A DNA stretch of 64,000 nucleotides from Cyclobacteriaceae bacterium (GTDB lineage Bacteria > Bacteroidota > Bacteroidia > Cytophagales > Cyclobacteriaceae). Where the stretch lies: positions 54,120 through 118,119 of the forward strand of contig JAAUQL010000001.1 in NCBI GenBank assembly GCA_012033595.1, given 5' to 3'. Below, piece by piece: positions 55,405 through 64,000 of this stretch. The notes beneath the pieces were generated by a model. That model saw only the letters and a list, made by a program, of their open reading frames with translations. It had not been told where the DNA came from and did not search any database. The position numbers and the translations under genes are program-made. The first letter of the stretch is position 1. Each line of letters begins with the position of its first letter.

Positions 55405-55753
55405 ATGAAGGATAGTACGGGATTATGTTCAGGAACATTCTTCCGAAGCACTAAAAAACCTCCTAAGTGGTGGGCAGGTTTATGTCTTGTGGTTGTGATT
55501 AGTATTTTCAATTTTTCCAGAGCATATTACTTTATAGACAAAATAAAGAAGACCCAAAAATGCAAGCCTGAGAATGGTGGAATTGAATATCAATGTCGCT
55601 TAGTTAGCGAATGAGTACGACTCTGAAGGAGTTGAATTATTTCAACTAAACGACATCAAATTAGTTACTCCTTGCGCTTCAAATTTTATGAAAGCAGCGT
55701 ATAAAATTGAGTTTGTTGAAAACAAGAAAGCTTATCAGGTAAACTTCCAATAG
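55405..55753 (+). CDS. Hypothetical small membrane protein (frame break near 55605)
   Basis: From the ATG at 55405 the frame has one transmembrane helix (WWAGLCLVVVISIFNF) and stops at 55614. Removing one base around 55601-55614 continues as RLVANEYDSEGVELFQLND to a stop at 55751-55753, giving 115 residues with two Cys in the loop and a conserved-looking tail (AAYKIEFVENKKAYQVNF). The continued frame is good protein sequence, so I join them. No family is recognised. It lies 20 bp ahead of the M1 peptidase gene. Confidence 0.4.
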
Positions 55754-55773
55754 AACCTTTCCTATTTTTACGT

Positions 55774-57465
55774 ATGAAAATTTATGCCCTTTTGTTCTTT
55801 GTGTTTTTCGCCTTCATCGAAAGCCCGGTTTTTAGTCAGGACTACGATGCCGGGCAGGTATTCACCCGAAAAGATTCCCTGAGAGGCACGCTCTCACCGG
55901 TACGCAATAGCTACGATGTCACCTATTATGCCCTGGATGTCACTGTCGATCCAGGCGCTAAAACCATCTCCGGCTCCAATACGATATATTTTACGCTTAC
56001 TACTGCTACGGATAAGATTCAGATCGATCTTTTTGAAAATATGGATATAGCGGGCATTTGGCTGAACAATGTGGAAGAATTGCGATTTGAGCGTGAATAT
56101 GATGCGGTTTTTATTTCACTTGGTAGCATATTGCCCGCAGGCTCCATGCACCATATCGAAGTGAAATACGGTGGCAAGCCTCAAGTAGCTTTACTTCCCC
56201 CTTGGGACGGAGGCTTTGTCTGGGCTACCGATACTACAGGCCATCCACAGGTCGCGGTTGCTTGTCAGGGCACCGGTGCCAGCCTTTGGTGGCCCAACAA
56301 AGACCATCAATCCGATGAGCCCGACAGCATGATGATCAGCGTGACGGTGCCAAAAGATCTTCAGAATATTTCAAATGGCCGCTTGCGCCATGTCAGCAAA
56401 GCCAAAAAAGGCTGGACCCGCTACGATTGGTTTGTCAGTTACCCGATCAATAATTACAATGTGACACTGAATATTGGGAAATTTGCCCATTTCGATGACT
56501 TATACATCAGTGAGCAGGGCGACTCGCTCACCCTCAACTACTACGTGCTTCCTCAGGAACTGGACAAAGCCAAAGCGCAATTTGCCCAGGTGCGGCCAAT
56601 GATGGATTTTTTCTATACTTATTTTGGTCCATATCCTTTTGTGCGCGACGGCTACAAATTGATCCAAAGCCCACACCTGGGCATGGAGCATCAATCTGCT
56701 GTGGCCTATGGCAACGACTACCTCAATGGGTACAAAGGCACCAGCTCCTCGGAAATAGGCATCGCCTTCGATTTTATTATCCTGCACGAAACGGCGCATG
56801 AGTGGTGGGGAAACAACATTACCGCAAACGACATGGCAGATATGTGGCTGCACGAAAGCTTTGGCGCTTACAGTGAAGGCTTGTATGTGGAACATATCTA
56901 CGGCTATGACCAGGCCATGAAGTACATAAATGGGAAAAAGCAAAATGTGAAAAATGACCGGCCGATCATCGGGCCTTATGGCGTCAACACCGAAGGATCA
57001 GGAGATATGTACGACAAAGGTCAGCTTGCCCTCAATACCCTGCGCCATGTAATTGGGGACGATCCTTTGTGGTTTGAAATGCTGAAAGAGCTGAATGTAA
57101 AATTTCGATACCAGACCGTAGATGGCAGGGAAGTCATAGATTTTATCAATGAAAAAACGGGTCGCGACTTCAGCTATTTTTTCGATCAGTATTTTGCGCA
57201 CGCCGCTCTGCCTGCCTTGCTGGTGGGCATTACGAAAAAGGGAGAACGTGTACAGGCTACATACAAATGGGAGGCCGCGGTGGCAAATTTTAATATGCCT
57301 GTCAGCGTGTCCACCGCCCCCGGTAAGATGGAGGTGATCTATCCTGACGATAGCTGGCAAACCATAGACCTGAATGGATTGGCACCGGACGATTTTCATA
57401 TCGCTGAAGACCAGTATTTTGTTGAGCTCAAGGTTTGGAAAACCTATGTGGATCCCAGGAGGTAG
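55774..57465 (+). CDS. Secreted M1-family aminopeptidase
   Basis: A 563-residue zinc metallopeptidase with a signal peptide (LFFVFFAFIESPVFSQ). The zinc motif HETAH is at 338-342 with the third ligand Glu361 in LHESFG, and the exopeptidase motif GMEHQ takes the place of GAMEN around residue 305. The N-terminal beta domain (about 40-240) precedes the thermolysin-like domain. Members remove N-terminal residues from peptides in the periplasm. It lacks the large C-terminal helical domain, as do many Bacteroidota members of this size. Confidence 0.88.
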   Translation: MKIYALLFFVFFAFIESPVFSQDYDAGQVFTRKDSLRGTLSPVRNSYDVTYYALDVTVDPGAKTISGSNTIYFTLTTATDKIQIDLFENMDIAGIWLNNVEELRFEREYDAVFISLGSILPAGSMHHIEVKYGGKPQVALLPPWDGGFVWATDTTGHPQVAVACQGTGASLWWPNKDHQSDEPDSMMISVTVPKDLQNISNGRLRHVSKAKKGWTRYDWFVSYPINNYNVTLNIGKFAHFDDLYISEQGDSLTLNYYVLPQELDKAKAQFAQVRPMMDFFYTYFGPYPFVRDGYKLIQSPHLGMEHQSAVAYGNDYLNGYKGTSSSEIGIAFDFIILHETAHEWWGNNITANDMADMWLHESFGAYSEGLYVEHIYGYDQAMKYINGKKQNVKNDRPIIGPYGVNTEGSGDMYDKGQLALNTLRHVIGDDPLWFEMLKELNVKFRYQTVDGREVIDFINEKTGRDFSYFFDQYFAHAALPALLVGITKKGERVQATYKWEAAVANFNMPVSVSTAPGKMEVIYPDDSWQTIDLNGLAPDDFHIAEDQYFVELKVWKTYVDPRR

Positions 57466-57562
57466 TTGACGATTTTTAATAAACTGGTCGGTTATTTGGT
57501 GGTTCAGTGCTGAAGGCATGTCAAATACCTGTCATCCTTTTTTTCACTTGCCGTTGCCGGGT

Positions 57563-58750
57563 TTACAATACCCCAAGCACTTTGCCCACCTCTGTGAATG
57601 CGGCTATGGCCTGATCTAAATGGTGTTTTTCGTGAACGGCAGATATCTGCACCCTTATTCGGGCTTTGCCCTGTGGAACCACCGGGTAGTAAAATCCAAT
57701 GACGTATATGCCCTTATCAAGTAGCCTGGCCGCGAAGTCCTGGGCAAGCCGGGCATCGTACAGCATAATGGGCACAATGGGGTGCACACCTGGTTTGATG
57801 TCGAACCCGGCCTCCGTCATGGCCTGCCTAAAATAGGAGGTATTATTTTCGAGTTTGTCGCGCAGTTCGGTGGTGGTACTCAACAGATCGAGCACAGCAA
57901 TAGAAGCCCCCGTGATGGCCGGTGCCAGCGTGTTCGAAAACAAATAAGGGCGCGATTGCTGACGCAGCAAGTCGATGATCTCCTTTCTGCCGCTGGTAAA
58001 CCCGCCCGATGCCCCGCCAAGTGCTTTGCCTAGTGTTCCTGTAATGATGTCCACTCTGCCCATCACATTATTGTATTCCACAGCTCCTCGTCCGGTTTTG
58101 CCAATAAATCCGGTAGCGTGGCATTCATCCGTCATCACCAGGGCGTTGTATTTATCGGCCAGGTCACAGATTTTGTCCAGTTGAGCGATGGTACCATCCA
58201 TAGAAAAAACGCCGTCAGTCACAATGATGCGATGTTTGAGGCTTGCGGCTTCTTTGAGTTTTGCTTCCAGATCGGCCATGTCGTTGTTTTTGTATCGAAA
58301 GCGTTGAGCCTTGCACAGGCGTACCCCGTCTATAATCGAAGCGTGGTTTAGTTCGTCAGAAATAATTGCACTATGCTCATCAAACAGCGGTTCAAACACC
58401 CCACCATTTGCATCAAAGGCCGCCGCATAAAGAATCGTGTCTTCTGTCTGAAGAAATTCGCTTATTTTTTGTTCGAGCTTTTTGTGTATATCCTGGGTGC
58501 CGCAGATAAAGCGAACCGACGACATGCCGAAGCCATGAGATTCGAGAGACTTCTTCGCTGCTTCGATCACCGCGGGATGCGACGAGAGCCCCAGGTAGTT
58601 GTTTGCACAAAAATTGAGCACTTCTTTTCCCTGGTCTGTTTTGATATCGGCACCCTGGGGAGTGGTGATGATGCGCTCATGTTTGTAGAGTCCGGCATCT
58701 TTTATTTTTTGTAGCTCCTTTTGTAATTCTGGCTTTAGCGTATCGTACAT
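57563..58750 (-). CDS. kbl: Glycine C-acetyltransferase (2-amino-3-ketobutyrate CoA ligase)
   Basis: A 395-residue PLP enzyme of the alpha-oxoamine synthase family at full length. The PLP lysine is in GTLGKALGG (about residue 243), with the [10 protein letters not shown] and [13 protein letters not shown] segments typical of Kbl. It cleaves 2-amino-3-ketobutyrate with CoA to glycine and acetyl-CoA. It is divergent from tdh across 303 bp, the usual partner in threonine breakdown. Confidence 0.93.
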   Translation of the reverse strand: MYDTLKPELQKELQKIKDAGLYKHERIITTPQGADIKTDQGKEVLNFCANNYLGLSSHPAVIEAAKKSLESHGFGMSSVRFICGTQDIHKKLEQKISEFLQTEDTILYAAAFDANGGVFEPLFDEHSAIISDELNHASIIDGVRLCKAQRFRYKNNDMADLEAKLKEAASLKHRIIVTDGVFSMDGTIAQLDKICDLADKYNALVMTDECHATGFIGKTGRGAVEYNNVMGRVDIITGTLGKALGGASGGFTSGRKEIIDLLRQQSRPYLFSNTLAPAITGASIAVLDLLSTTTELRDKLENNTSYFRQAMTEAGFDIKPGVHPIVPIMLYDARLAQDFAARLLDKGIYVIGFYYPVVPQGKARIRVQISAVHEKHHLDQAIAAFTEVGKVLGVL

Positions 58751-59053
58751 GTCAGCGTGTTTTATTTTTAGAAAGATATAAATTTTCTTATCCCGACCGT
58801 TGGCAAATGTTTATTCTTTCAAAAGCATCATTCTAAATTTTTTCGATCTTTTTATTAAATGATTGCCAATGAATATTTCATTGCAAAATTATGATATTGT
58901 CGGCCAAAGATGGCTTTTATTGAATAATTCAAAACAAATCAAGGAATAATAGCGCAGTATTCATAATTTTACTTCTATCAATGAAGTATGCTCAGGTACA
59001 TAGGCAAAACTTATTGCTGTGACCATCGCTATTAAAAGTAAACTGATTTGCAC
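58751..59053. promoter_or_regulatory. Divergent kbl/tdh promoter region
   Basis: This 303-bp AT-rich gap must carry both promoters. On the kbl side a TATCTTT stretch sits about 35 bp from the start codon and loosely resembles the Bacteroidota -7 element (TAnnTTTG). I cannot place a confident -33 partner or operator. Confidence 0.3.
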
Positions 59054-60021
59054 ATGGATCATATCTTAGTAACGGGTTCTTTGGGTCAATTGGGTTCTGA
59101 ACTGGTGCCCGCATTGCAGGTGAAATATGGGAGGATCGGGGTAATAGCTACAGACAACCACCCTCCGGCGGGCGATGACTATCCGGGGCAGTTCCACTTG
59201 TTGGATGTGCTAAACAAGGCAGCCATACAAGAGACCATTGAAAAGTACCAGATCACCCAGATCTACCACCTGGCAGCCATACTTTCTGCCAATGCAGAGA
59301 AAAACCCTGCCCTGGCATGGCGCATCAATATGGATGGTTTGCTCAATGTGTTGGAAATCGCAAGGGAGGCCGGTATCAGCAAGGTGTTTTGGCCCAGCTC
59401 CATCGCTGTATTTGGACCCGACTCCCCAAAAACCCATACTCCGCAAAACACCCTGATGAACCCAAACACCATCTATGGAATCACCAAAGTAGCTGGGGAA
59501 AAACTCTGTGCATACTACAATGAGAAATTTGACATGGATATCAGGAGTTTGCGATATCCTGGTCTGGTCGGGTACAAATCGTTGCCCGGAGGAGGTACCA
59601 CCGACTATGCCGTGGAGATATATCACCAGGCGGCCAGGTCAGGGTCATTCACCTGCCCACTGGCAGAAAACACCGCTCTGCCGATGATGTACATGCCCGA
59701 TGCCGTGCGCGCCACACTGGAGCTGATGGCAGCGGACAAAAAATCACTTTGCGTGAAGACAAGTTACAACCTGGCGGGAATCAGCTTTGCTCCAAAGGAA
59801 ATATATGCGGCCATAGTCAGGCATTGTCCTGATTTTATGATCGCATATTCGCCGGATTTCCGACAGCAAATTGCGGCATCCTGGCCAGATAGCATAGACG
59901 ACAGCGCGGCCCAAAAAGACTGGAATGGAAAGTGGCGTACGATCTCGAAGGGATGACCCGCGAAATGATACGCCACTTAAAAAAAAACCCTGAGCCGGTA
60001 AGTGCCTGTCAGGCAACCTGA
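59054..60021 (+). CDS. tdh: L-threonine 3-dehydrogenase, SDR type (frame break near 59940)
   Basis: An NAD-dependent extended SDR enzyme of the threonine dehydrogenase type: Rossmann motif VTGSLGQLGSEL, SSIAVFGPD segment, Y-x3-K in YGITKVAGEK, RYPGLVG and GTTDYAVEIY, which is specific for this group. The first frame stops at 59956; one extra base in GGAAAG at 59937-59942 restores the C-terminus (GKVAYDLEGMTREMIRHL) up to 60021, for 322 residues, the family length. It oxidises threonine to 2-amino-3-ketobutyrate, the Kbl substrate. It then overlaps the trxA 3' end by 13 bp. Confidence 0.85.
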
Positions 60022-60332
60022 GCATCTAGTTTTTTGGCCAATACGGCCTTGGGTACTGCGCCGATTTGCTTATCGACGATCTCATTGTTTTTGAATATCA
60101 ACAAGGTAGGAATACTTCTGATACCGTATTTGGCAGAGATTTCCGGATTGTTGTCCACATCGACCTTGGCGATCACAGCCTTACCTTCGTATTCGCCGGC
60201 AAGCTGTTCCACTACGGGGCCTATCATTTTGCAGGGGCCACACCATTCTGCCCAGAAATCAACCAAAACGGGAAGATCAGAAGCCAGGACTTCGCTATAG
60301 TTAGCATCGGTAATTTCAATAGGTTTTGCCAT
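60009..60332 (-). CDS. trxA: Thioredoxin
   Basis: A 107-residue classical thioredoxin from the ATG at 60332; a longer upstream reading to 60443 is not protein-like. The active site WCGPC is at 30-34, with the cis-Pro in SIPTLLIF. It reduces protein disulfides in the cytoplasm. It converges on tdh. Confidence 0.95.
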   Translation of the reverse strand: MAKPIEITDANYSEVLASDLPVLVDFWAEWCGPCKMIGPVVEQLAGEYEGKAVIAKVDVDNNPEISAKYGIRSIPTLLIFKNNEIVDKQIGAVPKAVLAKKLDAQVA

Positions 60333-60596
60333 AATATTATTTTTAAAATTTGATAAGTTTCTCTTTTTCACAAATATAATGCTTAAACCATTTTCCGGTC
60401 TAAATGTCACAGAACTTCTCCACGAATGTTTCTTTTCGGACATTTGAGGCTATGGAGAGCCCTGGTTTATTGTCAAAATGGCGGTAATGGTCTCATCAAT
60501 TTAAGGGCAGGTATCCGGTATTGAAAGCATAGCCACTGATTTGCATCATCAACAAATACTTCTGGCAATAGGTCAATCGGGATGTATTGCCCATTT

Positions 60597-63241
60597 TTAT
60601 AGCTTAACGATAAAGGTATATTTGCCGGAACCAACTTTTTTCTGCTCGTTAGTTACAGGTAATATTACCGTTGCCGTGGTGTTGGCCGGCACTTCAACTT
60701 GATATTTAAATTCCCCATTTTCTATCTTCCACGAGGCATGGATTTTTCCATACATTGAATGAAACGATGCATTGGCATTGGTCAGCCCTCCACCGGGATG
60801 CGGCGCCAGGAAGAAATGCTTGTATCCCGGGTTTTCTTCATCTATTTTAATTCCGGCCACATGGGTATATAGCCATTCGCCAATGGCTCCGTACGCATAG
60901 TGGTTGAAGCTGTTCATCCCCACATTCTGAAATGTGCCATCGGGTTTTTGACCATCCCAGCGCTCCCAAATGGTGGTAGCGCCCTGTGTAACGGGATAGA
61001 GCCACGAAGGGTATGCTCTGCGGTTGAGAAGCATATAGGCCTCCGTTTCAAAACCATTTTCGGATAGGGTCTTGCACAAGAGCGGTGTGCCTACAAAACC
61101 GGTCGTCAGGTGCCCCATCTTTTTTACATCAGCGGCCAGAAATCCGGCAGCGGCAGGCACAAGACTGTCGGGAAGCAGGCCGAAGGCGATAGCAAGTGCA
61201 TAGGCAGTTTGGGTATGCGAAACCAAGCGTCCTGAAGGTGTCACAAACTCATGGACAAATGCTTTTTTTACCTTGTCGGAAAGAGCTGAATAAGTTTCGG
61301 CATCGGCACTGTTGCCAATGATGCCGGCAATTCTGGCCAGCAAAGCGCTGGAATAGTGGAAGTACGCAGTGGCAATCAAGTCTTTTTCTGTGGTGGCACC
61401 TGTGTAGTCGGACCGTGTGGAGGCGAATGCCAGCCAATCACCAAAATGTTGGTCTCCTGTCCATAAATAATCATCGCCGGCTCTGGCTTTCATGTAGTCC
61501 ACCCAGGCCTTCATGCTGGGGTATTGTTCTTCGAGTATGCGCTTGTCGCCATAGGCCAGGTAGGTAGTCCAGGGCACGATCAATGCGGCATCAGCCCAGG
61601 CTGTGGATCCGCCTTGTTTTTTGAGTACATCGGGAATCACATGTGGCACTTTGCCATCGGCAAGCTGATCGGCGGCCAGGTCTTTCATCCATTTGGTATA
61701 AAATGCGGCTACATCGAAGTTGTAGGCAGCCGTCGGACTAAATACCTGGGCATCGCCTGTCCACCCGAGGCGCTCATCGCGTTGAGGGCAGTCGGTTGGT
61801 ACATCCAGAAAATTTCCTTTTTGCCCCCACCGGATGTTGCGCTGCAATTGATTGATTAGCGAATCGGAACAAGTGAAATCACCGGTCGCTTGCATTGCCG
61901 AATGTATTACCACGCCGGTGATCTGATCGAGGGTTGGTGTTTGCGCAAATCCCTCCAACTGTACAAAACGAAATCCATGAAAAGTGAAGACAGGCTCATA
62001 AACTTCCTCCCCATCGCCTTTCAGAATGTAAGTGTCTGTTACCCTGGCTGAGCGAAGATTGTCTGTGTAGAAGTTTCCCTCCTTGTCCAGCACTTCGGCA
62101 AATTTGAGGGTAATGATGTCCCCTCTTTGGCCGCTTACCTTCATCCTGACCCATCCTACCATGTTTTGACCCATGTCCATTACAGTCTCGCCTTTGGGGG
62201 TAGAGATTATTTTTATGGGTTTGATCTCTTCGATGGCCTCCACGGCCACCCCTTGCGGTGCAATTAATCTGGTGTGTGGAGCACTGAGCAGTCCTGCTTG
62301 TTTCCATTTTTTCTCGTCAAAACCGGGCGAGGCCCAGCCGGGCATTTCCAGTCTTGCATCATATTTTTCACCATTATAAATATCCGACACCACGATGGGG
62401 CCGGTAGATACTTTCCAGTTGCCATCACTCACTATGGTTTCGCCGGTGCCGTCGGTATAGTCTATTTGCAACTGAAGCAAGAGGCCAAGTTGTTCGCCAT
62501 AGTAGTTGCGCTGGTCTTGCCAGCCAATGTTGCCACGGTACCAGCCATCGCCCAAAACAGCGCCGAGGGCATTATTCTGATCGATAATGGCGGTGACATC
62601 GTAGGTTTGGTATTGCAGCCGTTTGTGGTAGCTCGTCCATCCCGGTGTGAAGAGTTGGTCGCCTACTTTTTTCCGTTAAGGTACAACTCATACAAACCCA
62701 ATGCGGTGACATATACCCGGGCTGCGGCTACTTTTTTTGTGGAGGCGAACTCATGACGATAGTATTGTGCCGGGCGTTCGGCAGAGGTATCGGCCTCGGG
62801 CATGGTAATCCACCTGGCCTTCCAGTCAGCAGGGGTCAACAATCCCATTTCCCAATAGGCAAGATCGCTCCATGCAGTGGCTTTATTGCTATTGTCCCAT
62901 ACTCGAACCTGCCAGTAGGCGCGCTCCGTTGATTTAAGTGGCGGCCCGTCGTATGCCACATTTACGGATTGGTCGCTGGCTACTTTGCCCGAAGTCCAGA
63001 TCTGGCGACCTTTCCGGGCTTTATCTGTGGCGGCCTCGAACACACGGATTTCATACGCCGATTGCAGCACATGCTGACCATCACTAAGCAACTGCCAGCT
63101 AAGGCGCGGTCTTGCGACATCCATGCCTATGGGATTGACATGGTATTCGGTAAGAAGTTTGGTGACTTGTTGCTTTGCTTCGGTCATCAGAGACAAGGCA
63201 CTAAAAAGCACCAGCAAGGAAATTAGTTTGGAATAGTTCAT
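60597..63241 (-). CDS. Secreted alpha-L-rhamnosidase (GH78), frame break near 62670
   Basis: The ATG at 63241 begins a signal peptide (LLVLFSALSLMTEA). The N-terminal frame stops at 62663; one extra T in the six-T run at 62667-62672 joins it (LNGKKVGDQLFTPGW) to the frame that ends at 60597, giving 881 residues. Domain order is beta-sandwich, rhamnosidase N domain, (alpha/alpha)6 barrel, C-terminal beta domain. The active-site segment DCPQRDERLGWTGD is intact. It releases terminal alpha-L-rhamnose. With the beta-galactosidases it suggests pectin (rhamnogalacturonan) or rhamnose-bearing polysaccharide use. Confidence 0.88.
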
Positions 63242-63448
63242 CTTTTGGGTGTATGTTTTTAAAAAAATTGTTGTAATGATAAATATACAAATAGGTGGTC
63301 AACTAAAATGGCATCGATCAATTTTTTGCCACTTGCCAGAAGGCAATCTTTGGATTTTTTTAGCTATAGGATAGAACTTTTAGCAAACTATGGCTGTATG
63401 ACATGCTTTCATACGCCTGCTCACTGCAGCCCAACTGTTTTACACCGG

Positions 63449-64000
63449 CAAAGGCGCCTGCTTTTCTTCGTCATTGCGAACGGAGCTTTTCGCGTAGTGC
63501 GGCAATCTACCAGCTATTGGCCGAGAACCATGAGGATCATTGCTTTACGACAAGCGATTTATATATTCCACTAAATCCTGGTCATCCTGCAATCCTGCGC
63601 ATCCTGATTCAGACAGTTTGCAAAGGCGCCTGCCTTACTCCGTCATTGCGAACGGAGCTTTTCGCGGAGTGTGGCAATCTGCCGGCTACTGGCAGGGAAC
63701 CATGAGGATCATTGCATTATGGGACGCGATTTATATTTTTTACTAATCCTGATCATTCCCCCTTTCCCAAAGGGGAGCAAGGGGGATTCAGTAAAAAGAT
63801 CATTGTAGATTGACAGAGATTGCCACGTCGCTATGCTGCGCAAGCGCTCCTCGCAAAGACGGCAAATAGTGCGAACGGAGCTTTTCGCGTAGTGCGGCAA
63901 TCTTCCAGCTATTGGCCGGGAACCATGAGGATCATTGCTTTATTGGGCACGATTTATATATTCCACTAAATCCTGATCATCCTGCAATCCTGCGCATCCT
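63449..64000. repeat. Intergenic repeat array running off the window
   Basis: A phrase TGCGAACGGAGCTTTTCGCG recurs at 63475, 63647 and 63870, each followed by GGCAATCT, a GGCTACT/GGCCGGGAACC-like stretch, CCATGAGGATCATTGC and an ATTTATAT...CTAAATCCTG block. The first two units are 172 bp apart. The phrase AATCCTGCGCATCCT closes the first and third. No credible coding frame is present. It looks like a dispersed Bacteroidota intergenic repeat in tandem copies; its end lies beyond the window. Confidence 0.6.

Noticed and set aside
55614-55660. ACTCTGAAGGAGTTGAATT resembling the palindromic element at 12660
   Set aside because: The similarity is partial, there is no following CTATAG/GACCCC hairpin, and the segment reads as protein in the frame that ends at 55753.

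Overview
The window looks like the chromosome of a member of the Bacteroidota, most likely a Cytophagia-type bacterium. Supporting features are outer-membrane-style proteins with short signal peptides, surface lipoproteins, a bacillithiol-linked YtxJ protein, ClpC, a WbqC-family protein, CcoI/CcoS, NrfHA, many secreted glycoside hydrolases and peptidases, and several TTG starts. The genus cannot be fixed from the sequence. No rRNA, tRNA, CRISPR array or intact insertion sequence was seen.

Layout. 1-9.7 kb: a cut-off secreted protein, a MaoC hydratase, a PQQ-type sugar dehydrogenase lipoprotein, cysteine synthase, a bile-acid:Na+ symporter-family protein, a DUF4412 protein, a Kef-type cation:proton antiporter, DNA polymerase IV and an EamA transporter. 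9.8-13.2 kb: a large glycoside hydrolase, then a scarred intergenic patch with an integrase remnant, a palindromic REP-like element, a heptad-repeat mini-ORF and a 26-bp direct repeat around them. 13.2-17.3 kb: a tight operon of a K+ channel, a membrane spermidine-synthase-like protein and a Tat-signal FAD amine oxidoreductase. 17.4-26.4 kb: clpC, wbqC, an M16 peptidase, a very basic secreted protein built from about 26-residue repeats, ytxJ, an outer-membrane protein and lipA. 26.6-38.8 kb: beta-galactosidase, hydrolase, polyprenyl synthase, acetate and peptide transporters, a CDF transporter, dnaN and purine nucleoside phosphorylase. 38.8-40.8 kb: a NotI-like restriction-modification cassette. 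40.8-47.3 kb: ccoI-ccoS and the porin-nrfH-nrfA operon. 47.6-63.2 kb: a DCC protein, a VOC protein, an amidase, a LamG-containing GH2 enzyme, a CPBP protease, an M1 aminopeptidase, the divergent kbl/tdh threonine pair, trxA and a GH78 rhamnosidase. The window ends inside an intergenic repeat array.

How the genes fit together. Two GH2 enzymes, a GH78 rhamnosidase, the large GH with a GH20b/GH67-type N-terminus and the sugar dehydrogenase point to use of plant or algal polysaccharides rich in galactose and rhamnose, although no SusC/SusD pair lies in the window. NrfHA gives nitrite ammonification, with a palindrome resembling an Fnr site upstream. CcoI/CcoS serve assembly of a cbb3 oxidase encoded elsewhere. 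Tdh plus Kbl convert threonine to glycine and acetyl-CoA.

Data caution. About sixteen otherwise conserved genes are interrupted by a net one-base frame change, and most breaks sit in or beside a homopolymer run. In every such case adding or removing one base restores a full-length protein of normal family length. I treat these as probable sequence errors and annotate the joined genes, naming the suspected position each time.
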